A DNA stretch of 64,000 nucleotides from JACKHA01 sp041401985. GTDB lineage: Bacteria; Planctomycetota; Phycisphaerae; Phycisphaerales; UBA1924. Below, piece by piece: positions 42,210-51,360 of the stretch. A model generated the notes under the pieces. It made no database searches. It was not told the DNA's origin and worked only from the letters and a program-made list of their open reading frames with translations. Both the position numbers and the translations under genes were made by a program. The stretch is from NCBI GenBank assembly GCA_041401985.1, contig JAWKTE010000003.1, forward strand, positions 124,001-188,000. Reading direction: 5' to 3'. The stretch's first letter is position 1. Each line of letters starts with the position of its first letter.

Positions 42210-42272
42210 CTCAAATCTCAGATCTCAGATCTCAGATCCCAAGTCTGAAGCCTCAAGTCTGAAATCTGACAT
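42210..42272. repeat. Tandem heptamer repeat (CTCAGAT type)
   Basis: About nine imperfect heptamers: CTCAAAT, CTCAGAT (three times), CCCAAGT, CTGAAGC, CTCAAGT, CTGAAAT, CTGACAT. It begins 25 bases after the reductase stop. Similar heptad runs are common in planctomycete spacers. Whether it acts as a terminator or is a selfish repeat is unknown. Confidence 0.75.
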
Positions 42273-42342
42273 CCACCGCTGCTCCGCCACAATCCCGCGC
42301 TCCCCTCCCGCATCCCCGCTCCGTGCTTCTGCGGCTCTGCGT

Positions 42343-42696
42343 TCAATCCCCTTCTCTCCTCTCCACTCTCTTCTCTCTTCCCCCTCCCCCCATCAACCGC
42401 CTCGCATCCACCACGAACCGGTACGCCCCGACCACCAGCCCAAGGCCCGCGCCCACCAGCAGCCACAGCGGTCCCGTCCCGGCGAAGTAGTCGACCGCCC
42501 AGCCCAGCAGCGCCAGCCCCGCCACCGCGTACGCGAAGTTCAGCGACACCGCCCCGACCTTCACCAGCGCGTCCATTGCCCCACCTTGCCCGCCGGCCCG
42601 GCGCTCCGCCTCGGCGCGAGGCGTCCACACCACCTTCTGCTTCGGCAGCGGCGCGTCCTCCCTCAACTCCGGCGGTATCGGCGGCGGCTGGCCCAT
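42343..42696 (-). CDS. AtpZ/AtpI-like small membrane protein
   Basis: 117 residues. Two membrane helices, VGAVSLNFAYAVAGLALLGW and GPLWLLVGAGLGLVVGAYRF, separated by a short turn with DYFAGT, match the AtpZ/AtpI pattern (hydrophobic pair with a D-x-W/F-x-G-T loop). These proteins assist assembly of the F-type ATP synthase ring or carry Mg. No atp genes are in the window. The hydrophilic N-terminus is longer than usual. The ATG at 42696 is the first of the frame. Confidence 0.65.
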   Translation of the reverse strand: MGQPPPIPPELREDAPLPKQKVVWTPRAEAERRAGGQGGAMDALVKVGAVSLNFAYAVAGLALLGWAVDYFAGTGPLWLLVGAGLGLVVGAYRFVVDARRLMGGGGREKRVERREGD

Positions 42697-42743
42697 GCCC
42701 CTATTGAAGCCCGCTCGCCCGCGCCACGCGGGAAGCCAGGATC

Positions 42744-42858
42744 ACCACGGAGACACGGAGGCACGGAGAGAGCCGTGAAACGGTGGGCGATGCGACGCCC
42801 ATTTTCGTTCCAGGCACACCCCTCCTTGCCTTGCTCCGTGTCTCCGTGTCTCTGTGGT
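42744..42858. repeat. ACCACGGAG terminal-inverted-repeat element, copy B (115 bp)
   Basis: Left end ACCACGGAGACACGGAGGCA and right end CTCCGTGTCTCTGTGGT, inverted. It lies between the divergent AtpZ-like start and the methyltransferase stop, 15 bases before the latter. Confidence 0.8.
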
Positions 42859-42872
42859 CGACCCCGTCCTCT

Positions 42873-44414
42873 TCAACCCTCCGTCGATCTGTCGCTCCGT
42901 CGCTCCGTCGCTTCCGCCTCCACCATCCCCAGTTCCAGCCACTTCCGCACCACGCCCACCACCGGCCCCATCAGACGCCCCGCGTCCAGCCCCAGCCCCG
43001 TCGCCACCGCCGACACCACATCGCCCACCGGGGCCCGCCCGTCCAGCGAGCCCATGATCTGCAGCGTCACCGGGTCCAGCGTCCCCTCGTACGCCAGCCC
43101 CCGCGCAACCCGCACCCGCGCCGACGTGAGCGCCCACGCGCTCCCGTCCGACTCGCGCTCCTGTGCCGTCGCGGGCCTGGTCTCGCGCGTGATCCGCACG
43201 TCCGGCGACACCCGCACCGGCGCCCGGCGCACGTCCTCGTCGCTCATCTTCTCGATCGCGCCCCACCGCCCCATCATCGCCAGCACCTGGTCCCCGCACT
43301 CGCCCAGCATCTTGTCCGGCGCCTCGCTGAACCGCGCCCACCCGCTCGCGCCGCGCTCGCCGCTGCGCCGCAGCGTCACCACGCCCGAGCCCATCGCCTC
43401 GATGCCCGCGGCCTCGTAATACTCCATCCACTCCCGGTGCGCCGTCCGCAGCCCCTCGCCCTCCAGGTTCTCCGAGTGCGTCAGCCACCGGGCCGCGTAC
43501 TCGCTCGGGTCGCTCGCCCACGACCGCAGCACCCACATGTCGCACCCCGTGGCGCCGGCCCACGACGCGAGGCGCTCCTGCCAGTCGCGACCCTTCAGGT
43601 GGGCCCAGTTGCACAGGATGCTCGCCGTCCCGCCGGGGTTCAGCCGCTCGGCCGCCCCGCGGATCACCGCCTCGCTGATCCCGTCGCCGTGCAGGCCCCC
43701 ATCCCGATAGATGAACTCCTTGCTCGGCGAGATCACGAACGGCGGGTTCGACACGACCATGTCGAAGCCAAGCCCCTCGACCGGCTCGTACAGACTGCCG
43801 AACTTCGCCTCGACGTTGGTGTGCCCGTTCAGGCGGGCCGTGAACGCAGCGAGCATGACGGCCCGCTCGTTCATGTCGGTCGCGATCACGCGCTCGCAGT
43901 GGTCGGCCGCCAGCACCGCCTGCACGCCGCAGCCCGTGCCAAGGTCCATCGCCGTCCCGCACTTCCGGCGGACCGTGATGTTCGCCAGCGTCATCGAGCT
44001 GCTCGCGGCCCCCATCACATAATCCGCCCGCGGCTTGGTCCCCGCCGGCACGCCAAGGTCGTGCACGAACACCTTGCCCACCAGCGGCGTGAACGCCAGC
44101 AGCGGGCGCACCACGTCGCCATCCCGCGCCACCACGCCCGCCTCGACCCACGCCGACGGCGCCATCGGGGCCACGGCCCTTTCGAACGCCCCGCCGCCCA
44201 CGTCGTGCCCGCACAGCAGGCACCGGATCAGCGTGTCGAGCGGCGTGCCAGAGGCGGTGCGGGCCAGCAGGGCCGTGCGACCCAGCTTGCGGGCCTCATC
44301 GATCGAGCCGACCTTGAGCTGCTGCTTGATGGTCGCATCGTCGAACCCGGCCCCGCGCAGCACGCTCCGGGCCTCGTCGTACAGGCGATCGTCGGCGAAT
44401 CGGACGGTGGTCAT
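42873..44414 (-). CDS. Class I SAM-dependent methyltransferase with NPPF motif
   Basis: 513 residues. An N-terminal helical domain (about 1-130) is followed by a Rossmann methyltransferase core: MDLGTGCGVQAVLAADHCER (SAM site) and FDMVVSNPPFVISPSKEFIY with NPPF, the signature of enzymes that methylate the amide of glutamine or the amino group of a base. The C-terminal 150 residues form another domain with DVRRAPVRVSPDVRITRETR and LEGTLD-like strands. The architecture resembles actinobacterial methyltransferases of the DUF7059/DUF7782 type. Target not predictable. Two in-frame ATGs 12 bases apart; I used the second. Confidence 0.82.
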   Translation of the reverse strand: MTTVRFADDRLYDEARSVLRGAGFDDATIKQQLKVGSIDEARKLGRTALLARTASGTPLDTLIRCLLCGHDVGGGAFERAVAPMAPSAWVEAGVVARDGDVVRPLLAFTPLVGKVFVHDLGVPAGTKPRADYVMGAASSSMTLANITVRRKCGTAMDLGTGCGVQAVLAADHCERVIATDMNERAVMLAAFTARLNGHTNVEAKFGSLYEPVEGLGFDMVVSNPPFVISPSKEFIYRDGGLHGDGISEAVIRGAAERLNPGGTASILCNWAHLKGRDWQERLASWAGATGCDMWVLRSWASDPSEYAARWLTHSENLEGEGLRTAHREWMEYYEAAGIEAMGSGVVTLRRSGERGASGWARFSEAPDKMLGECGDQVLAMMGRWGAIEKMSDEDVRRAPVRVSPDVRITRETRPATAQERESDGSAWALTSARVRVARGLAYEGTLDPVTLQIMGSLDGRAPVGDVVSAVATGLGLDAGRLMGPVVGVVRKWLELGMVEAEATERRSDRSTEG

Positions 44415-44481
44415 GGTTGGGAGCATACGGAAAGCCGAGGGGGGAGGTGCCAGGGCGTCGGGGTGGCGAGGGGGGCCCGAA

Positions 44482-44838
44482 GTGTGGCATGTCTGCCGCT
44501 CTGGGCAGACATGCAATCAACCCGGCCCGACGCACGGTGAAACTCCGACCTGGTGGGGCATCCCGTACCATGCAGGAGATGGCCCGGAAGCGGCGAATGA
44601 AACGTGCGGCCTTGGCGGTGCATGCCTACTCCCTTGACTGGGCATACTGGCTGTTCCTGTCGTCCTGTGCGGTGATGTTGCTTGCGAAGATCACTCAAAG
44701 CAGCACGCTGGGAATCCTGGCGGCGGTGGGCTTCGCCGCCTTTGTTCTCGCGCTCAGCGCTCGACGCCTGATCGGACGGTGAGGCCCACAGCATCCCGGC
44801 GAATCGCATTCCCGCCCAGAGCCGCGGGCATGCCACAC
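44482..44838. repeat. GTGTGGCATG element E1 (357 bp), carrying a small gene
   Basis: The ends are perfect 10-base inverted repeats, GTGTGGCATG (44482-44491) and CATGCCACAC (44829-44838). The left end includes an 11-bp hairpin GCATGTCTGCC/GGCAGACATGC. The right end carries CAGAGCCGCGGGCATGCC, shared with element E2. Inside is a 70-residue membrane-protein gene. Confidence 0.65.
44570..44782 (+). CDS. Small two-helix membrane protein inside element E1
   Basis: 70 residues: a basic start MQEMARKRRMKR, then two hydrophobic segments, YWLFLSSCAVMLLAKI and GILAAVGFAAFVLALSA, and a basic end RRLIGR. The hairpin topology suggests an inner-membrane protein. No family recognised. Composition is less GC-rich than neighbours. 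An internal ATG nine bases later is an alternative start. It lies wholly within an inverted-repeat element, which may be coincidence or cargo. Confidence 0.5.
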   Translation: MQEMARKRRMKRAALAVHAYSLDWAYWLFLSSCAVMLLAKITQSSTLGILAAVGFAAFVLALSARRLIGR

Positions 44839-45040
44839 GTCGAACCCCTCCCCCTCGACACCCCGACACCTTCCCCATTTCATAGTTCACCCGCGCGCGC
44901 CAATTCCTGCCCGTTCTGCACGCCAGGCCGACAACGCTCCCCCACGCGCCTTGACTCCGCCACCCCGTCCTCGCCGGCCCGCGGGCCGAACCCGGCGTTG
45001 ACCACCCTCGGCCCTTCCCGACCGGGAACAGGAATCCGCC

Positions 45041-45610
45041 ATGTCCATCCGCTCCGTGCTCGCCCGCACGCTCGTCGCCGCGTGCGCCGCCCTCGCCCTG
45101 CTCACCCTGCCCGCCTGCACCAGCCTGGAGGAACTCATCGCCACGCGCGACCGGGCCATCTCGCAGGCCGACGATCTGGACCGAGAGGCCACCCAGATCG
45201 AGCAGGCCCTCGCCGCGCTGCCCCCCGCCGACCCGCAGCGTCCGCCCCTCGAAGCCGCCCTCGTCCAGGCCCGCCAGGCCCGCGACCTCTACGACGCCGA
45301 CGCGGCCCGCCTCTCCGACGTCATCGCCCAGGCCCAGTCGCCCACCGACCCGATCGCCCAGGCCGTCGGCGTCGTCGCCCCCTTCCTGCCCGTGCCCGCG
45401 CGCACGCCGCTCGTGCTCGGAGCCGCCCTCGTCGGCACGCTCCTGCGGATGCACCGCCTCCGCCAGGGCCTCACGTCCGTCGCCCGCGGCTTCGAGATCG
45501 CCAAACGCGACGACCCCGACTTCAAAGCCCGCTTCACCGCCAACGCCCCGACCTTCCGCGCAACCCAGACACCGCTGGCCCGCCGGATCATCGAGCACGC
45601 GGTGAAGTAA
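45041..45610 (+). CDS. Lipoprotein of unknown function with coiled-coil region
   Basis: 189 residues. Signal peptide with lipobox (ALALLTLPAC, Cys about 26). A helical, coiled-coil-like stretch follows (ATRDRAISQADDLDREATQI, ALVQARQARDLYDADAARLS). Then comes a hydrophobic segment, PLVLGAALVGTLLRMHRLRQ (about 125-145), and a C-terminal helix. The mix of lipid anchor, coiled coil and a second hydrophobic part could place it across the periplasm or along the inner membrane. No family recognised. The 258-base spacer before it contains the right end of element E1. Confidence 0.65.
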   Translation: MSIRSVLARTLVAACAALALLTLPACTSLEELIATRDRAISQADDLDREATQIEQALAALPPADPQRPPLEAALVQARQARDLYDADAARLSDVIAQAQSPTDPIAQAVGVVAPFLPVPARTPLVLGAALVGTLLRMHRLRQGLTSVARGFEIAKRDDPDFKARFTANAPTFRATQTPLARRIIEHAVK

Positions 45611-45699
45611 CACGATGCCCCGCCCTGCCCCTCGCCTTCCCCTTGTCGCCGCGCGATGTGCTTCCGCAGGCGACGGGGGGAGGCCGGGGCGGCCCCAAC

Positions 45700-45793
45700 G
45701 TGTGGCATGCTTGCTGCTCCGAGCAAGCATGCCCGAAGAACCCCGCGGCCCGCACGCCGGCCATGCCTGCGCAGAGCCACGGGCACGCCACAC
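45700..45793. repeat. GTGTGGCATG element E2 (94 bp), without a gene
   Basis: Ends GTGTGGCATG (45700-45709) and CACGCCACAC (45784-45793), inverted with one mismatch. The left end has a 12-bp hairpin GGCATGCTTGCT/AGCAAGCATGCC with a 6-base loop. The right end shares GCAGAGCCACGGGCACGCC with E1. The rest of the 45,611-46,002 spacer holds only the terminator below. Confidence 0.7.
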
Positions 45794-45851
45794 CTCGCAC
45801 ACCCTCCCGCACGTCGGCGGCACGGGAGGCGTGTTGAAATCGAGGGCCAAC

Positions 45852-45885
45852 GAAAAAACCGGCGAGCGCGGGGGCGCTCGCCGGT
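45852..45885 (-). terminator. Rho-independent terminator of the metalloprotease gene
   Basis: Stem ACCGGCGAGCG/CGCTCGCCGGT (11 bp), loop CGGGGG. On the minus strand the stem is followed by TTTTTTCG. This is the cleanest intrinsic terminator in the window, 118 bases after the stop at 46003. Confidence 0.85.
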
Positions 45886-46002
45886 CTTCGGGGTGATCGT
45901 CGCGCCGGCTGTCAGCCATCTCCACGCCTGGAGGGCCGCCGGGCGGGTTCACCCGTCAGCGCCCGCGGGGAGAGGGGGTTCCCGGGGCGGTCTTGCAGGA
46001 CG

Positions 46003-48822
46003 TTAGGGCGCGTAGACCTGCTGCGCCTCCAGAGCCCGCTCGATGCGGACCGCGACGTCGGACAGGTGCGCCCGGCTGTAGGGATCGAGGTTTGCCCCGC
46101 CGCGGGTCAGCGCCCCGTTGATCTTCTCGCTCAGTTCGCGGAGTTCCATGCGGCACAGCGAGCGGAGCGGCTGGGCGGCCGAGCCGGTCATCGCCCCGGG
46201 CTGGGCCATGGCGATCAGGCGGTCGGCCATCTGGCCCTGCAGGTTGCGGCGCAGGCTCGAGATGTACGGCTCGCTGGCGGTGAAAGCACGCGTCGGCAGC
46301 ACGTCGAGTTCGCCCCAGACCGAGTCGGTCACGGTCGAGACGACCTCGGCCATCGTGAGCGTGTCCTGGCTGTGCCCGTTGCTGCGGAACTCGTTGTCGT
46401 AGATGGTGCGGAGGCGGGAGGGGTTGATGAGCATCGTCAGGGCCGAGGTCTGCACGCCCGAGACGGTGTCGTGGACGTTGTAGGCGGGGTCGGCCCCGCG
46501 GCTGGCGTAGGACTGGTCGTAGCCCTTGTCGACTGAGAGGTGGGCGATGAGTTCGGGCGTGAGGCCGAAGGCGTCGTCCTGGAGCGCGTGCTCGATGACG
46601 AAGGCCAGGGCGCGGCGCTGCTGCTCGGCCGGGATGTCCATGACCGGCGCCTCGGGGGCGTTGGGGTCGCCCTTGTGCGCGTTGGAGATGTAGGAGCCGC
46701 CGACCCAGGCCGCGGCGGTGCTCACGGCGCGGAGATGGGTGGACAGGAGGGTCTGGTAGATGTCGCGAGCGCGCCCCCAGCCCTCGTTGTCGTCGACCAG
46801 ATCGCTGATGATCTTGGCGCGGAGGTCCTGGACCATGGTCATGCGGACGTCGCACAGGTCGAGCGGGTTGGTGCCGAAGTCGTAGGTGCGGACGCGCGGG
46901 TCGGAGCCGGACTGGTGGATGTTGGAGCCGTAGATGAGGTCGGGCTCGGTGTTGCGGTCGAGGATCTCCTCGAGGCGGTTGTTGTCGAAGGTGTAGCCGT
47001 ACTCGATGACCCAGTAGTCCCAGGGGCCGAGCTGGTGGATGGTGTACTGGCCCTGGGCGGGGCCGAGGAGGTTGTTGTAGTTGAAGTTTGGCTCGGTGTA
47101 CTCCATGACCGAGCCGCCGATGGCCTGGTCGGCGGGGTACTCGCCGGAGTTGATCTCCTCGGCGGTGCGGATGGTGGAGGCCATGAAGTTGTGGGCCAGG
47201 CCGAGGCAGTGGCCGGTCTCGTGGGCGGTCAGGCCGCGGAGCATCTGGCCCGCGTACTCCTCGGGGAGGCTGTCGAGCATGGCGGTGCCGGAGTCGGCCT
47301 GGGGGCTGGCGGCCACGAGAAGGCGCATGAGGTCGGTGCCCATGGCGGCGTAGACGCCGGCCATGCAGTAGGAGGCGTGGGCGGCCTCGGGGTTGGCCAC
47401 GCCGGCGTCGGTGAGCGCGCCCATCATCATGGCGGCCTCGCCGATGGGGATGCGGGTGTAGTCGACCGCCTCGCCGCGGGCGGCGCGTGCGGCCCGCTCG
47501 GCGAGGATGGACTCGCGGATGCCGGGGGCTGCGAGGCCGACGCGCGGGTCCCACTGCGGGTTCTGGTCGAGCCAGGCCATGGTCTCGGGGGTGAAGCCCT
47601 CGGTGGCGATGGCGGGCATGAGGTTGCCGTACCAGCGGGCCATGGCGGCGAAGATGCCGGTGTTGATGGTCAGGTCGGCGTCGAAGATCTCGCCGGTGAG
47701 CGGGTCGGCGCGGCTGGGGCCGATGGCGAAGGTCTGCTGGTTGTCGTTCCAGCGGACGAAGTTGTAGCGGGCGTCTTCGGGATCGAGGTCCATGTAGGCG
47801 CCGGTGGCGGCGTCCTGTTGGCGGACCTCGATGGCGTTGGCGATGCCGACGCGCTCGAAGGCCTTGTTCCACTCGAGGACGCCCTCGCGGACATAGCGGC
47901 GGTAGCGGATGGGCACGGTGTGCTCGATGTACCAGACGAGCGGCTCGCGCGGGGGGCTCATGGCCAGGTTGGGGTCGGCCTTCTGGATGTTCCAGCGGGT
48001 GATGTAGCGGACCCAGGTGTCCTCGTCGCGGACGGTGCGGGACAGGTCGTTGAAGGCCGTGCCGAAGTAGCCCATGCGAGGGTCGCCGGCGCGGGGGCGG
48101 TATCCGGTGTTCTCGGGGAGGACCTGGATGGTGTAGAGCAGTTCGGTGAAGCGTGCCCCGCCGCCGAGGGACGGCCCGCCGAAGGGGTTGCGGCTTGCGG
48201 TGTTCATCGGGGCGCGGAAGCCGACGATGAGGTTGTTGGGGAAGGCGCGTGTCTTGGAGACGCGTGCGAGGGAGATGTCGAGGCCGGAGGCCGCGCCGCC
48301 GAAGAAGCGGCTCGCCTGGCCCAGGAACAGGCCGTCGAGGTCGATGACGGGGCCGCCGCCGGGGCCCATGGTGACGATGGGGACCGAGAGCAGGACCTGG
48401 TCGGTGTACATCATCTCGACGGAGCGGCGGGACTCGGCGTCGCCCGTCGTGCGGTACTCGAGCTCGGGGCTGACCAGGGCGAGGCGGTTGCCGATGCGCT
48501 GCCACTTGCAGAAGTTCTCGTTGTCGTTTCCGATGCCGCCGACGCCGGCCAGGGGGTTGCCCTCGGCGACCATGCCGTAGATGAAGAGGCGCTGGGACTC
48601 GAAGTTGCGGGGCAGTTCGGCCAGGACCTGGGCGTCGCGCTCGCGGACGTAGAGGGTCCAGAGGGAGCCGTCCTGCCCGGTGACCTTTTCGTAGCCGTCG
48701 ATGGTCTGGTCAAAGGGTGGGAAATCCTGGCCGTTGTTTCGACCGCCCTGGGCCAGGGCGGGAGCGGCGGCCAGGGCGAGGCCGGCGGCCATGATGAGGG
48801 CGGCGGAGCATCGGGTTCGCAT
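46003..48822 (-). CDS. Secreted zinc-dependent metalloprotease (DUF5117/DUF5118 type)
   Basis: 939 residues. Signal peptide MRTRCSAALIMAAGLALAAA ending near ALA-Q. The N-terminal half is the beta-rich DUF5117-like domain (VLLSVPIVTMGPGGGPVIDL, VWYIEHTVPIRYRRYVREGV, LEWNKAFERVGIANAIEVRQ). The zincin site is LTAHETGHCLGLAHNFMAS (about 600), an extended HExxHxxGxxH motif, followed by GSVMEYTEPNFNYN with the Met-turn. The C-terminal third is helical. It likely degrades proteins in the periplasm or outside. GAGGAAAAG precedes ATG 48822, and a textbook terminator follows. Confidence 0.92.
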   Translation of the reverse strand: MRTRCSAALIMAAGLALAAAPALAQGGRNNGQDFPPFDQTIDGYEKVTGQDGSLWTLYVRERDAQVLAELPRNFESQRLFIYGMVAEGNPLAGVGGIGNDNENFCKWQRIGNRLALVSPELEYRTTGDAESRRSVEMMYTDQVLLSVPIVTMGPGGGPVIDLDGLFLGQASRFFGGAASGLDISLARVSKTRAFPNNLIVGFRAPMNTASRNPFGGPSLGGGARFTELLYTIQVLPENTGYRPRAGDPRMGYFGTAFNDLSRTVRDEDTWVRYITRWNIQKADPNLAMSPPREPLVWYIEHTVPIRYRRYVREGVLEWNKAFERVGIANAIEVRQQDAATGAYMDLDPEDARYNFVRWNDNQQTFAIGPSRADPLTGEIFDADLTINTGIFAAMARWYGNLMPAIATEGFTPETMAWLDQNPQWDPRVGLAAPGIRESILAERAARAARGEAVDYTRIPIGEAAMMMGALTDAGVANPEAAHASYCMAGVYAAMGTDLMRLLVAASPQADSGTAMLDSLPEEYAGQMLRGLTAHETGHCLGLAHNFMASTIRTAEEINSGEYPADQAIGGSVMEYTEPNFNYNNLLGPAQGQYTIHQLGPWDYWVIEYGYTFDNNRLEEILDRNTEPDLIYGSNIHQSGSDPRVRTYDFGTNPLDLCDVRMTMVQDLRAKIISDLVDDNEGWGRARDIYQTLLSTHLRAVSTAAAWVGGSYISNAHKGDPNAPEAPVMDIPAEQQRRALAFVIEHALQDDAFGLTPELIAHLSVDKGYDQSYASRGADPAYNVHDTVSGVQTSALTMLINPSRLRTIYDNEFRSNGHSQDTLTMAEVVSTVTDSVWGELDVLPTRAFTASEPYISSLRRNLQGQMADRLIAMAQPGAMTGSAAQPLRSLCRMELRELSEKINGALTRGGANLDPYSRAHLSDVAVRIERALEAQQVYAP

Positions 48823-49158
48823 CTTCTTTTCCTCTCTTGTGGCCGATCGCGGCTGGATGTGGCGGCGGGCATCGGCGGGGGAGCGAGATCGGGTTCGTCG
48901 GACGTGATTTCGGTTCGCCGCGGGGTTGAGCGTTGTCGGGACGGTGGAATCGGCCCGAATCGGCCTGGCGACGCGGAAATGGCGCAGTGGTGCGCTTGGA
49001 TTGGTACCACCGGCGCCTCCCGCGGGTTTCACGGGAGCGGCGGGGAACAGGAAACTGCAAGTCCAGTCGGGGTCGGGGGTTGGGGCCCGGTCGCCGGTGC
49101 GGCGGGCGGGCGCGCAGAGCGACATGCGCCGGGAACTGGCGACGGGGGCCAGGGCTGG
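48823..49158. other. Gene-free spacer between the metalloprotease and the thioredoxin-NHL gene
   Basis: 336 bases. The only structure I see is a weak hairpin CTCCCG...CGGGAG near 49017-49032. The metalloprotease's ribosome site and presumably its promoter lie at the left end. No coding frame here looks real. Confidence 0.5.
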
Positions 49159-51360
49159 TCAACGGACCGGGGCGACCAGCGGCGGCGACGGGCGGTCGTC
49201 CGCAGCGTTGGACGCTGCGGCTTCCACGAGCCAGAGGAGTTCGGCGGGGCGGCACGTGGCATCGGTGCCGTGTTCGCACCAGGCGAAGGCGAGTTCGATG
49301 GCCCAGAGGGCGTCGTCGTGCACCTCGGCGGCGGGGATGGTGATGGTGGCGGGCAGGCTGGGGGGGAGGGTGGCCTGCAGGATCACCCGGGGGAGCATGC
49401 GCTGGCCGTCGCGCGGCAGCCGCCAGACGCGGACGCCGAGTGGGGCCTCGGTGTTGATGGATGCGCCGTCGGGGAGGGTTGGGGCGAGGGTGAGGGTGGC
49501 GGGGGTGTTGGGCGTGACGGGGAGGCGGACTGGTTCGGCGGCGTCGATCTGGGTCTGGAGCGATGGCGGGAGGAGGGCGTTCGAGGGAATGCCAGCGCCG
49601 GCGGGCTGGGGCAGGGCGAGGGCGTCGAAGATGATCTCGCGGTGTGCGCGCGTGTCGGTGTTGACCAAGACGATGCGGGGGTTGTTGGTGTCGGCGATGA
49701 AGAGCAGCGGGGGACGCGCGTTTGTGGCGTCGCCTGCGAGGCCCGGCACGAAGCAGAGGCCGCCCGGCTCGGTGAGGCGGAGGGTGTCGGGCGGGGTGTC
49801 GGCGGAGGAGCCGCGGCCGATGCCGAGGAACGCCTGGCTGGTGCGGGCGCCGGGGTTGACGATCTTGACGCGGTCGTTGTAGGTGTCGGCGACGAGGAGG
49901 CGTTCGCCGGCGTCGGTGGGATACACGGCAACGTCGAGGCAGTGCTGGAGGCGGGCGTCGGGGTAGACGCCGTCGATGTCGCCGAAGTCGAACAGGCCGG
50001 TGCCGATGATGGTGGCGACCTGGTCGTGCTCGGTGTCGTAGAGGCGGATGGCGGAGGACTCGGAGTCGGCGAAGAAGAGGTGGCGTCCATCGGCGGACAT
50101 GGCCAGGCCCGAGGGCTGGGCGAGCAGGGCGAGCAGGCCCTGGTCGTCGACGAGGGCCTCGCCCATGCCGCCGGCGATGGCGGAGGCGGTGTACCCGTCG
50201 GTCGGGGCGTCGGTCAGGTCGATGGCCCAGAGTTGGTGGGTGCCGGCCATGGCGACGTAGAGCGTTGTGGCATCGGGAGAGAGTTCGACGTCCCAGGGGG
50301 AGGCGAGGGGCTGGCTGGTGCCGCGGCGTCCGCCGACGATGTCGCGGCCTTGGGTGCCGGTGCCGACGATGGTGGAGACGTTGTCGGTGGCCAGGTCGAT
50401 GGCTCGGATGGCGTGGTTCCTGGTGTCGGCGACGTAAATGGTGCCCGCGTCGCCGCGCGAGGGGTCGAAGGCCAGGCCCTGGGGGTCGTTGAAGGCGGCG
50501 TCGGTGGTGCGGGCGTCGGTGAGGGCGGGCTGGCCCGAGCCGAAGATGTCGCGGAGCGAGGCGCGGCCGCTGGCGTCGGGCCAGTTGGCGAGCACGACGC
50601 GGTTGTGGGAGGAATCGGCGACGGCGAGCAGGCCGGGGAAGGCGGTTGTGGGGTCGGGCGGGACGGCCAGGACCTTGCCGGGGAAGGACAAGCCCGTGAT
50701 GGGGCGGGGCATCTGGTCGAGCGTGATCTCGACGCGCTGCTCGGCGAGGGTGCCGTCGGCGCGGGCGCGTTCGAGCGTGCGTGCGATGGCGGCGTCGAGC
50801 AGGTCGCGCTTGCCCTCGCCGGAGGTATAGCCGACGAGGCGGCCGTCGGGGCCGATGATGACGAAGGTGGGCCAGGCGCGGACGCCGAAGCGGGTCCAGA
50901 GCTGCATCCCGGTGTCGATGAGCACGGGGTGGTGGATGTTGTATCGGAAGATGGCGTTGCGGATGGAAGCGCGGTCGCCCTCGTTCTCGAACTTCGCGGA
51001 GTGGACGCCGATGACGACGAACGGCTGGTCGGCGTACTTGTTCTCGAGCCATTCGAGGTCGGGCAGGACGTGCATGCAGTTGATGCAGCAGTAGGTCCAG
51101 AAGTCGAGCAGGACGACGTGGCCGCGGAGTTCGTCGGCGAGGCGCAGGGGGCGGTCGGTGTTGAGCCAGGCCTGGTCGGGGGGGAGTGCGGTGAGGAGTT
51201 CGGGGGCGAGGGGGTTCTGGGGTGGGGGTGGTGGTGGTGTCTCTGGGGATTGGGCCACGGCGGAGGGGGAGAGAGTTGTCGCTGCGATGAGCGAGACGAG
51301 CGCGGCGAGCCACGGGACGAGGCGGGTGCGCGATGCGGATCGGGGGTGGTGTCGGGTCAT
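49159..51360 (-). CDS. Secreted thioredoxin-fold protein with NHL/beta-propeller repeats
   Basis: 733 residues. Signal peptide PWLAALVSLIAATTLSPSAV. A thioredoxin-like domain (about 60-200) has VLLDFWTYCCINCMHVLPDL, where CCINC contains the CxxC redox pair in its NHLRC2-type form, and PTFVIIGPDGRLVGYTSGEG. A six-bladed propeller follows, with repeats such as DPQGLAFDPSR, IYVADTRNHAIRAIDL and LLVADTYNDRVKIVNP. The last 150 residues are beta-rich. This is the domain order of NHLRC2, whose bacterial relatives have unknown partners. It overlaps the preceding methyltransferase-like gene by four bases (ATGA). Confidence 0.88.
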   Translation of the reverse strand: MTRHHPRSASRTRLVPWLAALVSLIAATTLSPSAVAQSPETPPPPPPQNPLAPELLTALPPDQAWLNTDRPLRLADELRGHVVLLDFWTYCCINCMHVLPDLEWLENKYADQPFVVIGVHSAKFENEGDRASIRNAIFRYNIHHPVLIDTGMQLWTRFGVRAWPTFVIIGPDGRLVGYTSGEGKRDLLDAAIARTLERARADGTLAEQRVEITLDQMPRPITGLSFPGKVLAVPPDPTTAFPGLLAVADSSHNRVVLANWPDASGRASLRDIFGSGQPALTDARTTDAAFNDPQGLAFDPSRGDAGTIYVADTRNHAIRAIDLATDNVSTIVGTGTQGRDIVGGRRGTSQPLASPWDVELSPDATTLYVAMAGTHQLWAIDLTDAPTDGYTASAIAGGMGEALVDDQGLLALLAQPSGLAMSADGRHLFFADSESSAIRLYDTEHDQVATIIGTGLFDFGDIDGVYPDARLQHCLDVAVYPTDAGERLLVADTYNDRVKIVNPGARTSQAFLGIGRGSSADTPPDTLRLTEPGGLCFVPGLAGDATNARPPLLFIADTNNPRIVLVNTDTRAHREIIFDALALPQPAGAGIPSNALLPPSLQTQIDAAEPVRLPVTPNTPATLTLAPTLPDGASINTEAPLGVRVWRLPRDGQRMLPRVILQATLPPSLPATITIPAAEVHDDALWAIELAFAWCEHGTDATCRPAELLWLVEAAASNAADDRPSPPLVAPVR

